NCBI GenBank assembly: GCA_047967505.1
Contig: CM106538.1
Strand: one strand, 5' to 3'
DNA length: 64,000 bases
Source of the DNA: Dipteris shenzhenensis
Lineage: Eukaryota > Polypodiophyta > Polypodiopsida > Gleicheniales
Below, piece by piece: positions 33,091 to 42,625 of this stretch (positions are counted from its first letter, which is position 1; every line of letters starts with the position of its first letter). Below the pieces are notes generated by a model. It made no database searches. It was not told the origin of the DNA and worked only from the letters and a program-made list of their open reading frames with translations. A program made the translations under genes and the position numbers.

Positions 33091-34617
33091 AGCTCTCAGC
33101 CTACCTCAACTAGTCTCTAAGTTAAATTTTATATCTGTTTTTTGCACGAGCTATTGAGCTCCGTAGATCAGTTTAGCACTCAGCAAGGGCCCTAGCGCAC
33201 CCTTTTCTCTAGCCCATTGAGGCTTGTATGAGATTTTCCTTTTTGGTGTACTTTGTACCTTGTCCCTAGGCCCGCGAGGACAATGGTCCACGCAACTAGA
33301 GCACGACTCGCACATGGCTAGGGAGCTCTAGCTCAACTAGAGCGACAGTGCTTTCAACTGCACTACCAGGATCCCAAGTGAGGCAGGCAGCCATGTATAT
33401 AGAAGCATTCAAGCAATGTTCATTGCAACTTTGCAAGAAAAGTTTGTCCATAGATGTGGTTTAATTAAAACTATATACATCTGATCAAGAGAATTTTTCA
33501 CATATTCCTACATAAAGAACCTCAACCAAGTTCCAATCTGTGTGAACAGAAAATGGCAACTAAGTATGCAATTTACTCTGCATCGTTGTCAGTCCCCGCA
33601 AGCATTGATTGACAGCAGTATTTTCAAGTACCTAAATTCATTACAAGCTAAGAGATCTGCATATACTGTTGCCATACTAGCAACAATAAAGCTTAATTCA
33701 GTGGAATCATACCTTAGCCATGGAGGTGAGGACATCCGCCACAAAGAAGTCTGCAAATGTTATTGGCTGCAAAGACACAACATTATATAAGAAGAGTCAT
33801 GTTGTCCAGAGATTCCACATAGAACTCCGCCAAAGATAAGATTAAAGGGACATTTGCTGCATTAAAAAAACTAGGAGAGGACATAGTGGCACAAACAGGT
33901 TCTCCACAATACACCAACTTTATGGCTCGCTAAATGGAGCCGTGATCAAGATAGCAAGAATGCCAGGTAATCACAGCATTAATAGCAGAATCATGCAGCT
34001 TCATTCATTGAGAAAATAAAAAGGAGCAAATTTACTGTGTTGCCCTATTGTAGGGTTTTTTATATTAACCCCTCCTTCCAACTAAGAAAAGAAAGACAAA
34101 AAGGATCAGCATTAAAACGTTAGATTCATTAAAACGTTTAGATCCACTCACTCTAGCAATCTGAACTTTTTGGTGGTTCCCCAGTAATCATATATTCATC
34201 ACTCATACAGTAGGACATTTCTATATGTTTTGCTGTCAAACCATGCGCATGGATCTTGATATAAAGGTTAAACACTACTGATTTTGAGTTCCCCCCTGCC
34301 CCTTGGCAAAATATCATAAAACAAATAACAAACAGCACAACTCTAGCGACTTTAAAATCTTAGAATCTCATATCGTACTCTTCTTGAACTTAATGAATTT
34401 TCATTTGGTTCCGTGTGTTGGTGTGTGTGTATGTGGGTTTTGGGAGGGACTCGAATTACTCCACCCTATAAAAAATAAATTTCATGTTATGCTTAAAAAT
34501 CATGCCACATAGAGTGCAAACTGTCTCAATATGTAGCTAGTGAGACGATACTCGGGACTACCCAATCGAGATGTGGGAGATGGATCCTTGGTAAAACCCT
34601 CCTCCAAGATCTACAAG
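33091..34617. other. No gene recognised
   Basis: May begin with the 3' UTR of the LINE-C-like tail. The rest has only short open frames and no motif I can name. Confidence 0.55.
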
Positions 34618-34621
34618 CAGT

Positions 34622-34657
<36 letters not shown>

Positions 34658-34722
34658 TTCACACACACACACACACACACACCCACATATATATGTATAT
34701 GTATATGTATATGTATATGCAT

Positions 34723-34754
<32 letters not shown>

Positions 34755-34816
34755 ACATATATATATATATGTATGTATGTATGTACGTACGTACGTACGT
34801 ACGTATGTATGTATAC

Positions 34817-34889
<73 letters not shown>

Positions 34890-34917
34890 CATATGTATAT
34901 ATATACATATACATGTA
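34618..34917. repeat. Compound microsatellite (GATA, CA, TA, GTAT, GTAC, TG)
   Basis: (GATA)n 34622-34654, (CA)n about 34660-34682, TATATG units, (CA)n 34723-34748, (TGTA)n and (CGTA)n 34770-34810, (TA)n, and (TG)n 34837-34886. Open frames here are repeat artefacts (poly-Tyr/Ile/His). Confidence 0.95.
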
Positions 34918-34922
34918 TATAT

Positions 34923-35204
34923 TATTGGAATATGGAAGAAAGAACTAGAACTAGAAACTGGAAATGAAATGACAAGACTGAAAGACAAGAAATACCTTGA
35001 GAAGAGTGTAGACAAGACACAAGCTAGACTGATAGTTTACAATGATGTGACCCATTGAATATATGGGCCAAAGTACAAGACATAAAGCAAGAGTGCTTAT
35101 GGGATAATTGTAGAGGTGCCACATGGCACACACAAAGACTCAACTGAGACTAGACAAATGTAGACTAGGGAAATAGTACACCTAGTGTGCACTTATCTCC
35201 AACA
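34923..35204 (-). repeat. TR-GAG2 3' LTR
   Basis: 282 bp, ending CTCCAACA. The outer end reads TATTGG instead of TGTTGG. Confidence 0.93.
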
Positions 35205-35216
35205 CCCTCCTTAAGT
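35205..35216 (-). promoter_or_regulatory. TR-GAG2 polypurine tract
   Basis: Minus-strand ACTTAAGGAGGG directly precedes the 3' LTR. It is short for a polypurine tract. Confidence 0.55.
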
Positions 35217-35526
35217 GGACACTAGGAGTAAGACAGAAAGACAAGACTAGAAGACAGACATAAAGACTGATAGACTGAGAGACAAGATAGAAGACATGAC
35301 AGACAAAAGATCTTGAGACACCCCTCCTCAAGTGATATCCTCATATGGGTCCACAAGGGTAGGGACAAGATGGATCAAAAACACAGTCAGATTGATAGAC
35401 AAATAGACAGACAGACAAGACTAGATAGACAAAAGACTGACTGTAGACAAATAGAAAGACCAAGACACTAGAACCCCTTGACCTACATCATCGGTGGTCA
35501 AGGTGGTAGACAAGTCATAGAAGTAA

Positions 35527-36357
35527 TCAGAAAGCCCATTTCTCATCATGTGAGGAAGGAACAGCAGGATCAGCTGATGGAGATGTTGCAGCAACATGGG
35601 CTGAGGTAGATGTAGGGGCTGATGTAGAGGTTTTGGAGTAGCAGTCCCTCTCCCGGTGATTATCACGGCCACAAATGGTGCATGGATGAGCCTTGAAATA
35701 GTCCTTCTCCATATGATTAGTTTTGCCACAATGGATGCAAGGCTTTCTTACCTTAGAACTTCCTTTCTTTGCTAAAAAAGCAGTGTCAGTTACCTTTCGT
35801 TGTTGAGTTCTTTCTTCCTCTTGGAGAGCATTGATGATACCCTCAAGAGAAGGATTATTATGATACTTGAAGGTAGTGACAAGAGTAGCATAGGTGTCAG
35901 GTAAGCTTTTGAGAAGCACAGCAATAGCAATGTCTTCGGAGATGGGAGACTTGACTGATGCAAGCTGAACCATAAGACTGCGAAGATAATTGACATGAGA
36001 GGCTATAGTAGCTCCTTCCTGCATATGTAGATCAAAGAATGAGATCATAAGTGCAATCTTAGAGTTTTTAGATCGGGCTCCAAAAAGGGTATCCAAAGTG
36101 ATCCATGCTTGAGGAGCAGACTGTATGTCGGAGATGTGATGAATGTAATCATCTCCAAGGCCGAGCAATATGATAGCATAGGCTTTGTCGTTCTTGGCAG
36201 TGACAACTTGCTCAGAGGGACCTTCGGGAGCAACACGGTGAACAATTTCCCAAAGACCTTCTTTCATAAGATGGCACTTGATTTTGATTTGCCAAGTATG
36301 AAAGTTGGACCCATTGAATTTGTCGATAGATATGAGAGAATGAGAGGAAGATGCCAT
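35527..36357 (-). CDS. TR-GAG2 gag (Ty1/copia type), 276 codons
   Basis: Capsid protein, same length and layout as the TR-GAG1 gag. It starts MASSSHSLISIDKFNGSNFH and contains the copia gag signature KSLPDTYATLVTTF and a basic linker. The first knuckle reads CIHCGKTNHMEKDY, with Tyr where the last Cys ligand should be. The second, CTICGRDNHRERDC, is complete. The C-terminus is Ser/Thr/Ala-rich. The frame is intact. Loss of one ligand could weaken RNA binding by the first finger. The only other open frames in the element are short and unsupported. Confidence 0.88.
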   Translation of the reverse strand: MASSSHSLISIDKFNGSNFHTWQIKIKCHLMKEGLWEIVHRVAPEGPSEQVVTAKNDKAYAIILLGLGDDYIHHISDIQSAPQAWITLDTLFGARSKNSKIALMISFFDLHMQEGATIASHVNYLRSLMVQLASVKSPISEDIAIAVLLKSLPDTYATLVTTFKYHNNPSLEGIINALQEEERTQQRKVTDTAFLAKKGSSKVRKPCIHCGKTNHMEKDYFKAHPCTICGRDNHRERDCYSKTSTSAPTSTSAHVAATSPSADPAVPSSHDEKWAF

Positions 36358-37194
36358 GTGGGAAGGTCTTACCTCTTGCTAGGATGCAAGGGCAGTGTCT
36401 ATTCCCTTACAAGATTGCAGAAATAAATGAGAGGAGAGATCCAAGAAGCCGGTTCTCTCACCACTTTGTCAAGGCCATAGCATATGACAGCCCATCGAAG
36501 TACGAGGAACCAGCAAAAAAGGAGAGACTGTTCAGCAAACTGAAAGAGGCAAAGCTTAGTACCTTAATCCCAGGCAGAGGTAGAGATGCGAAAAGACCGC
36601 AGTCGAGGAGGTCGAACAGATGGAGCTGAAGAAGTCGGCCTGTGCAGGTACGGAGAAGTCGGAGAAGTCGGCCTGTGCAGGTACAGATTCCGTACAGTCG
36701 TACGGACTGTACGGACAGCAGAGTACGGAGTACGGACGAAGTACGGATGGCGGAGTACGGACGACATACGAAGTACGGGCGGCGTACGGACAGTGGACGA
36801 CGTACGGATAGTAGGTACAGGATCTGCAGAACTGTGCAGATCTGGCGTGACAGTAGGTGAGTGACAGCAGGACTGCGCAGATCTGGCGCTCAGGTCTGTG
36901 GCTGAACTGCGCAGATCTGGAGCGCAGATCTGGCACAGATCTGAAGCGGGATACACACAGACCTGGCGTACACACAGATCTGGAATACACACAGATCTGG
37001 CGTGCAGATCTGGAGCGCAATGACGGGGCAGAAAGAGGGAAAAATTTGAAGAGGGAGCGCAGATCTGGAGCGCAACGGCGGGGCAGAAAGAGGGAGAGAT
37101 GTGAAGAGGGAGAAATCTGAGAAAAGGGGCAGATCTGCAGCGGGGGAGAGATCTGAGAAGAGGCAGACTGAGGGGAGAGAAGAGGGATCAACCT
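36358..37194 (-). promoter_or_regulatory. TR-GAG2 leader with CCGTAC and CAGATCTG clusters
   Basis: Two repeat domains. At 36640-36830, ten CCGTAC on the sense (minus) strand plus GTACGGAGTACGG-type direct repeats. At 36835-37140, ten copies of the 8-bp palindrome CAGATCTG, usually GCGCAGATCTGGAGC- or CACAGATCTGG-like. Open frames over this region on both strands are low complexity. Confidence 0.75.
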
Positions 37195-37207
37195 AGCTCT
37201 GATACCA
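37195..37207 (-). promoter_or_regulatory. TR-GAG2 primer-binding site
   Basis: Minus-strand TGGTATCAGAGCT abuts the 5' LTR. It matches the initiator tRNA-Met site except at the last position. Confidence 0.85.
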
Positions 37208-37489
37208 TGTTGGAATATGGAAGAAAGAACTAGAACTAGAAACTGGAAATGAAATGACAAGACTGAAAGACAAGAAATACCTTGAGAAGAGTGTAGACAA
37301 GACACAAGCTAGACTGATAGTTTACAATGATGTGACCCATTGAATATATGGGCCAAAGTACAAGACATAAAGCAAGAGTGCTTATGGGATAATTGTAGAG
37401 GTGCCACATGGCACACACAAAGACTCAACTGAGACTAGACAAATGTAGACTAGGGAAATAGTACACCTAGTGTGCACTTATCTCCAACA
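37208..37489 (-). repeat. TR-GAG2 5' LTR
   Basis: 282 bp, plus-strand ends TGTTGG...CCAACA. Confidence 0.93.
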
Positions 37490-37494
37490 TATAT

Positions 37495-38052
37495 ACATAT
37501 ATATATACATATATATGTATACATACATATACATACATATGTATACATACATATACATACATATACATATGTATACATATATATGTATATGTATACATAC
37601 ATATACATACATATACATATGTATACATACATATACATACATATACATACATACATATGTATACATATACATATGTATACATATACATATGTATACATAC
37701 ATATACATACATATACATACATATACATATGTATACATATGTATATGTATGTATATGTATGTATACATATACATATATATGTATACATATGTATATGTAT
37801 GTATATGTAAGTATACATATGTATGTATATGTATGTATATGTATGTATACATATGTATACATATATATGTATACATACATATACATACATATACATATGT
37901 ATACATGTATATATACATATGTATACATATGTATATGTATGTATACATGTATATGTATATATATACATATGTATACATATATACATATATATGTATACAT
38001 ATGTATACATATACATATATATGTATACATATGTATACATACATATGCATAC

Positions 38053-38104
<52 letters not shown>

Positions 38105-38193
38105 GTATATGTATACATACATACATACATACATACACACACATACTTTTTTTGGTAATATACACACACACACATACATACATACATACATAT
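37495..38193. repeat. TATACA / TACATA satellite-like microsatellite
   Basis: About 650 bp of interleaved ATACAT, GTATAC and TATG units, then pure (TA)n at 38060-38090, TATG, CATA and CA tracts. It is open in several frames on both strands because the units contain few stop codons. It continues the tract at 34618-34917 into which TR-GAG2 inserted. Confidence 0.95.
38149..38165 (-). mobile_element. Minimal LINE-B 3' tip inside CA repeat
   Basis: Reads ACTTTTTTTGGTAATAT between two CA tracts. On the minus strand this is ATATTACC plus A7 followed by GTATGTGTG, exactly the last bases of LINE-B copies. It seems to be an insertion truncated to about 8 bp plus its tail. Confidence 0.5.
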
Positions 38194-39106
38194 GAGGAAA
38201 GAAAGTATTCATTGGAGTGCCATCTTTGACATTCCACTCGCTTTACAGGAACCTGTTCGGGCATACAATCTCATGAAATTGGGAATTAGATACATACATG
38301 ATGTGGTAGATGAACAGGGCTATGTCTTATCTTTTCCTCAGGCCACTGCTTCCTATGCATTGGGAATGCATCATAGGTCTATATGGAAGAAAATTGCCGA
38401 TTTATTACATCCTTTTCTACCTGTTCCTCCTGTGGCTGACACAGATAGGCTTACGGATTGGCAATTGCAACCCTCTGCTACATGCACTCATCCTGTTCCT
38501 CTTCCTGCCTTAACCTCCATCAAAGCCTACAGGCTTCTTCAGCCTGCTCCATGGATTCAGCAATATGCTAATTCTCTGTGGCATATAAGGAAGCCCCTCT
38601 CATGGTGGCGGAAGAATCTCGGGATATTATGGAAGTGTAAAATGCCATTGAAACAAAGACTTTTTCTTTGGAGATGTATGACAAGCACATTGTCAGTGGG
38701 GGTCACACTTGCTAAACGTCGCATTGCACCATCCACATGTTTAAGATGTCAGGCTCCTTCAAAGACTATTCTTCATTTGCTTTGGCACTGCCCGTGTTCT
38801 AAGATCCTCCTCAGGAGAATTTCAGATTATCTTCGGATCCGTTTCCCGAGTCACAGATTTGGCAAACATTTCTGGCTCTTTAGCAGATTTATGAGGTCTT
38901 TGTCTCAATACTCACTATTTCTCTCTTGGGTGAGATACTGGGCTCTTTGGACAATCTGGAGTGAGCATAATTTGGCATACTTGGGTCGGCAGATTCACAA
39001 GTCATATGAATCTTTCCAAGCCTCATTGCGGGAATCCTTATATGATGCCTGCCATGAGGGTGATATGGATGCTTCTTGCATAGAGCTTTTCTTTTTATGC
39101 TTCTGA
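38192..39106 (+). CDS. LINE-B ORF2 C-terminal fragment, open
   Basis: 304 codons open to a natural stop. Only the post-RT part is present: the [20 protein letters not shown] region, a [20 protein letters not shown] block near residues 140-165, and the zf-RVT-like finger [20 protein letters not shown] near 190. It is similar to LINE-A in layout but clearly a separate family. It has no catalytic residues and no upstream promoter of its own, so it is probably a dead fragment that has stayed open because it is young. Confidence 0.8.
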   Translation: MRKESIHWSAIFDIPLALQEPVRAYNLMKLGIRYIHDVVDEQGYVLSFPQATASYALGMHHRSIWKKIADLLHPFLPVPPVADTDRLTDWQLQPSATCTHPVPLPALTSIKAYRLLQPAPWIQQYANSLWHIRKPLSWWRKNLGILWKCKMPLKQRLFLWRCMTSTLSVGVTLAKRRIAPSTCLRCQAPSKTILHLLWHCPCSKILLRRISDYLRIRFPSHRFGKHFWLFSRFMRSLSQYSLFLSWVRYWALWTIWSEHNLAYLGRQIHKSYESFQASLRESLYDACHEGDMDASCIELFFLCF

Positions 39107-39193
39107 TCTTTGGGATACTCTCCATTTCGGAGACCTCGCATCATGTAAATTTATGAGCATACAAATATACTGCACTGGATATTACCAAAAAAA

Positions 39194-39195
<2 letters not shown>
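38194..39195 (+). mobile_element. LINE-B 5'-truncated copy
   Basis: About 1 kb, starting at a CATA microsatellite and ending ATATTACC-A9 (39187-39195), then (GT)n. It is the longest and best preserved LINE-B copy here and near-identical to 26367-27234. Confidence 0.9.

Positions 39196-39224
<29 letters not shown>
39196..39224. repeat. (GT)n between LINE-B and LINE-A
   Basis: Perfect GT repeat linking an A tail to the first base of the next LINE. Confidence 0.95.
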
Positions 39225-39226
<2 letters not shown>

Positions 39227-40224
39227 AATTCTTTGAGAGCTGAAAGCATTCACTGGTCGAAAGTCTTTCAGCCTCCCTTGGCTTTACAGGAACCTCGACG
39301 TTCCTACTTTGTCTCGTTTAAAGGCATCACCTCGGTTGCTGATGTTATAGATGATGCTGGTACTGTGCTCCCCTTTTCTCTAGCAGCCACTACATATGGA
39401 TTGGGCTCTCATTATCGTCCTTGTGGCGACAAATTACTTCTATGCTTTCACCCTTTGTTCCGATTCCTCCTTTGGAACTCCAGGACCGACTGGAAGATTG
39501 GACTTTGACTTCTCCAGGGTCCTCTTCTCGTCCTTTGAGGCTATCTCAGATTACTGTACCTGCATTGTATAAAATCATTTTGCCTGAACCTTGGGTTTCA
39601 GAGAGAGGTGATTCTGTTTGGCGAATACATCGCCCAGCCAAGTGGTGGAGGAAAAGATTACAGCAACTTTGAGCCTATAAAGTACCGCTTCAGCATTAGT
39701 TTTCTTTTGACGAGTTCTTTTGGGAGTGTTTCCATCTGGACAGCTATTAGCTCATCGACACATTGCTCCTGCACTTTGTCATAGATGTTCTGCTTCGGAG
39801 ACTGTGCCTCACTTGTTTTAGCATTGTCCGTGCTCTCGTGAGTTTTTTGATCTGCTTCTCGACCGCACCTGCGAGCGAGATTCCCATTTGTTCCGTTTGG
39901 GAAGTTCTTCTTGCTATTTGGGTTTCACCCATCCAGAGCGGAGTTTCATCTTTTCTTCGTTTGGGTTCGCTACTGGGCACTATGGACTTTATGGACATAT
40001 AGGAATTGTAAAGTCTTTGGTGATCCTACTTTCTCTCTGTTTGGCTTTTTTAGGCGTTCTCTGCAGCAATCTTTCTTTGATTGCTTGCAGACCCGCTGCA
40101 TAGATCATGAGGTCTTTTTGGCATATACTGAAATTTTCAGTTGATGTAATTGTAGCACCTTTCTTTGAGGTTACTACTCATATAATATAATCAATCAATG
40201 ATTTCACCCAAAAAAAAAAAAAAA
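39225..40224 (+). mobile_element. LINE-A 5'-truncated copy
   Basis: Starts GGGAATTCTTTGAGAGCTGAAAG directly after (GT)n. It carries the ORF2 C-terminus and a 3' UTR and ends with A15 at 40210-40224, then GTATGTGTGTGTG. Confidence 0.9.
39227..40144 (+). pseudogene. LINE-A ORF2 C-terminal remnant
   Basis: RAESIHWSKVFQPPLALQEPRR, then WWRKRLQQL near 39660 and a cysteine motif near 39780-39830, ending YTEIFS at 40144. Stops near 39671 and 39690 and frameshifts near 39420 and 39900 break it. Confidence 0.8.
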
Positions 40225-40273
40225 GTATGTGTGTGTGTGTGGGTGTGTGTGCAGTTTACATATATGTGTACAT

Positions 40274-40326
<53 letters not shown>

Positions 40327-40343
40327 TAGATAGATATAGATAT

Positions 40344-40409
<66 letters not shown>

Positions 40410-40476
40410 GCATATATATATGTATATCTTTATATCTATATATAGGGATATATATATATATGGATATCTTTATATC

Positions 40477-40510
<34 letters not shown>

Positions 40511-40556
40511 GATGTATATGCATATACATATATACATACATACACACACACACACA
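40225..40556. repeat. Compound microsatellite (TG, TA, GATA, CA, TATG)
   Basis: Follows the LINE-A tail and runs up to the truncated 3' side of a copia element. Poly-Tyr/Ile open frames here are artefacts. Confidence 0.95.
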
Positions 40557-40569
40557 CCCAATTCCTGCA

Positions 40570-42148
40570 CACCAAGCAAGTCTCTGAACTTGCGCAACTT
40601 CTCTGTGCCCAATGCCTTCATGAATATGTCATCTACTTGGTCCTCTATGCTAACATAAACTAGATCAATAAGACGTAGTAAAACCTTCTCCCACACATAG
40701 TGATAATGCACCTCAATGTGCTTTGTTCTAGCATGATAGACTGGGTTATTTGCCAAGTGTATACTGCTCATGTTGTCACAATAAATGACAATTGGCCCAT
40801 CTTGATGCATATCATAAAGTAGCTTATGCAACCAAGCTACCTCACATGCATCCATTGCTGCACCCCTGTACTCAGCCTCTGTGCTCGACAAGGCAACTGT
40901 AGGCTGTTTCTTGCTACTCCAAGTGACAACAGCACTCCCAAAAGAGAACACATATCCACTGGTAGATCGTCTATCAGGAATACTACCAGCCCAATCAGCA
41001 TCAGTGTATCCATGCAATTGTATCTAAACCCCAGTATCATAAAATAGTCCATACTGCAATGTGGACTTCACATACCTGAGTATGCGTCTAGCTGCATCCA
41101 AATGCGGTTTCCTTGGAGCCTGCATAAACTGACTTACTAATCCAACAGCATAGCTCAAATCTGGCCTGGTAATAGTCATATAAATCAAACTTCCTACTAT
41201 GTGTTTGTACATAGTAGGGTCTTCTAGAAGCTCACCTGCATCTGCACTCAACTTCACATTTAGCTCCAAAGGAACTAAAATAGGCTTACAGCCTATCATC
41301 CCATATTTGGATAGCATGTCCAATTCATATTGCCTCTGCAAGAGCCATAACCCACTTGTGGATCTAATCACCTCTATGCCCAATAAGTAACGCAGCTCTC
41401 CTAAATCCTTCATCTCAAACTTCTGCTTCAATAGCATTTTCACATGAAGGATATCTTCATCACTATCACCTGTGATGATCAAATCATCAACAGAAATGAC
41501 AAGCAGCAGAATACCTTTCTCTGTTTTTCTCACATAAAATGAGAAATCTGCCTTGGAAATCTGAAAGCAAATAGTGACAAGATATTGTCCTATCTTATCA
41601 GACCATGCTCTAGGTGCTTGCTTCAAGCCATACAAGGCTTTCTTTAACCTGCAAACAAACTCAGGATGAACAGCATGAACATAACCTGGTGACTACTCCA
41701 TATAGACCTCTTCTTGCAAATCACCATGCAAGAAAGCGTTCTTTACATCCATCTGATGTAAAGATCATCCCTTTGATGTAGCCATAGCAATAACTGCTCT
41801 TACGGTTGCCATCCTTGCAACCAGACTGAATGTTTCTTCATAATCAATACCATATGTCTGTGCATACCCCTTGACAACTAATCTTTCCTTGTATTTGTTC
41901 ACAGAACCATCTGCATTGTGCTTCACCTTATAAACCCACTTACAGCCAATTGCATTCTTGTCTTTAGGCAAAGGCACCAATTCCCATGTAGCATTTGCTT
42001 CCAAGGCATCCATTTCTTCATCCATGGCTTTCTCCCATTTTTCTTTTCCCATGGCTTGCTCAAAAGAAGTGGGTTCTGGTTCCTGTATCACTTTGACCAT
42101 ATAGGCATAGTGAATGGCTGTAAATCCATCATATTTCAGCCTATCCAC
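40570..42148 (-). pseudogene. Copia pol: reverse transcriptase and RNase H
   Basis: RT starts with SFEQAMGKEKWEKAMDEEM near 42060, with GCKWVYKVKHNADGS near 41935. After a lesion at about 41760-41640 comes YGLKQAPRAW, then the catalytic SVDDLIITGDS near 41480-41500 with both Asp. RNase H has [19 protein letters not shown] near 41010-40955 and TEAEYRGAA, ending [13 protein letters not shown] and [11 protein letters not shown] near 40590. The lesions are a frameshift or stop around 41017-41024 and the lost stretch near 41700. Strong Ty1/copia match. Confidence 0.88.
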
Positions 42149-42166
42149 AGGATACCTAACTCTGGT

Positions 42167-42373
42167 AAACTATATATATACCTTTGTAAGACTAGAATAA
42201 GTCCAATCATACAAATTTAGATTTTTTGTTGTTCTAAAGACCAAAAATCTATACGAAAAATAAAAGGGAAAATGAAAGAGAAGAAAAAAGAGGTAAACAA
42301 AAACTTTTATCAAAAACAAAAGGAAGACATACTTAGCAAGCAAAGCAACACTTATGTCGTCATCAGTGCCCAA

Positions 42374-42375
<2 letters not shown>
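42167..42375 (-). mobile_element. Probable 5'-truncated Penelope-like 3' fragment
   Basis: About 200 bp nearly identical to 47112-47310, which lies downstream of the Penelope RT in the same orientation. The shared sequence includes CTTTGTAAGACTAGAATAA and a TTTAGATTTTTTGTTG block. It sits where copia gag/integrase should be. Assigning it to Penelope is inference from position only. Confidence 0.5.
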
Positions 42376-42413
<38 letters not shown>

Positions 42414-42449
42414 CATATATATACATATATATGTATATATATATATAAA
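42376..42449. repeat. TA-rich microsatellite
   Basis: (TA)n with ATACATATA units. Confidence 0.9.
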
Positions 42450-42613
42450 TGTCTTCAGGCCCCTTTTCAAGCTGAGCATTAGTTTGCTTTCTATTTTCCT
42501 CTTGTAAAAAATAGCCAGCCAACTCTTGCAAACAATTCCAAATCCCCCCACTCCCAATTCCCATCTCTGGATTCAGTGTTTAATAGAAAATCGTCTTGCT
42601 TCCGGAGATGGGT

Positions 42614-42625
42614 GCTCTGATACCA
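42614..42625 (-). promoter_or_regulatory. Copia primer-binding site
   Basis: Minus-strand TGGTATCAGAGC directly adjoins the LTR, initiator tRNA-Met type. Confidence 0.85.

Larger units (their letters stand above)
34923..37489 (-). mobile_element. TR-GAG2: gag-only LTR retrotransposon in a TA microsatellite
   Basis: A complete 2,567-bp element with 282-bp LTRs (34923-35204 and 37208-37489). The LTRs appear to differ only at the second base (TATTGG against TGTTGG). The target duplication TATAT lies at 34918-34922 and 37490-37494. It has a primer-binding site, a short polypurine tract and a single 276-codon gag. Near-identical LTRs imply recent insertion. It cannot move without pol supplied in trans. 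Confidence 0.93.

Noticed and set aside
34526-35015. Open frames of ~118-121 codons over 34558-35058
   Set aside because: Products of CA, TA and GATA microsatellites extended into the TR-GAG2 LTR.
36556-37305. 249-codon minus-strand frame in the TR-GAG2 leader and LTR
   Set aside because: Translates CAGATCTG and CCGTAC repeats; no recognisable domain, and it crosses the primer-binding site and LTR edge.
37467-38264. Long open frames on both strands (up to 265 codons)
   Set aside because: They translate TATACA/TACATA microsatellite into Tyr/Ile/His/Met runs; open on both strands, no domain, no start context.
42352-42564. 70-codon minus-strand frame starting MGIGSGGIW (glycine-rich, kinase-like at first sight)
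   Set aside because: Runs into (TA)n translation after ~40 codons; no kinase motifs follow.
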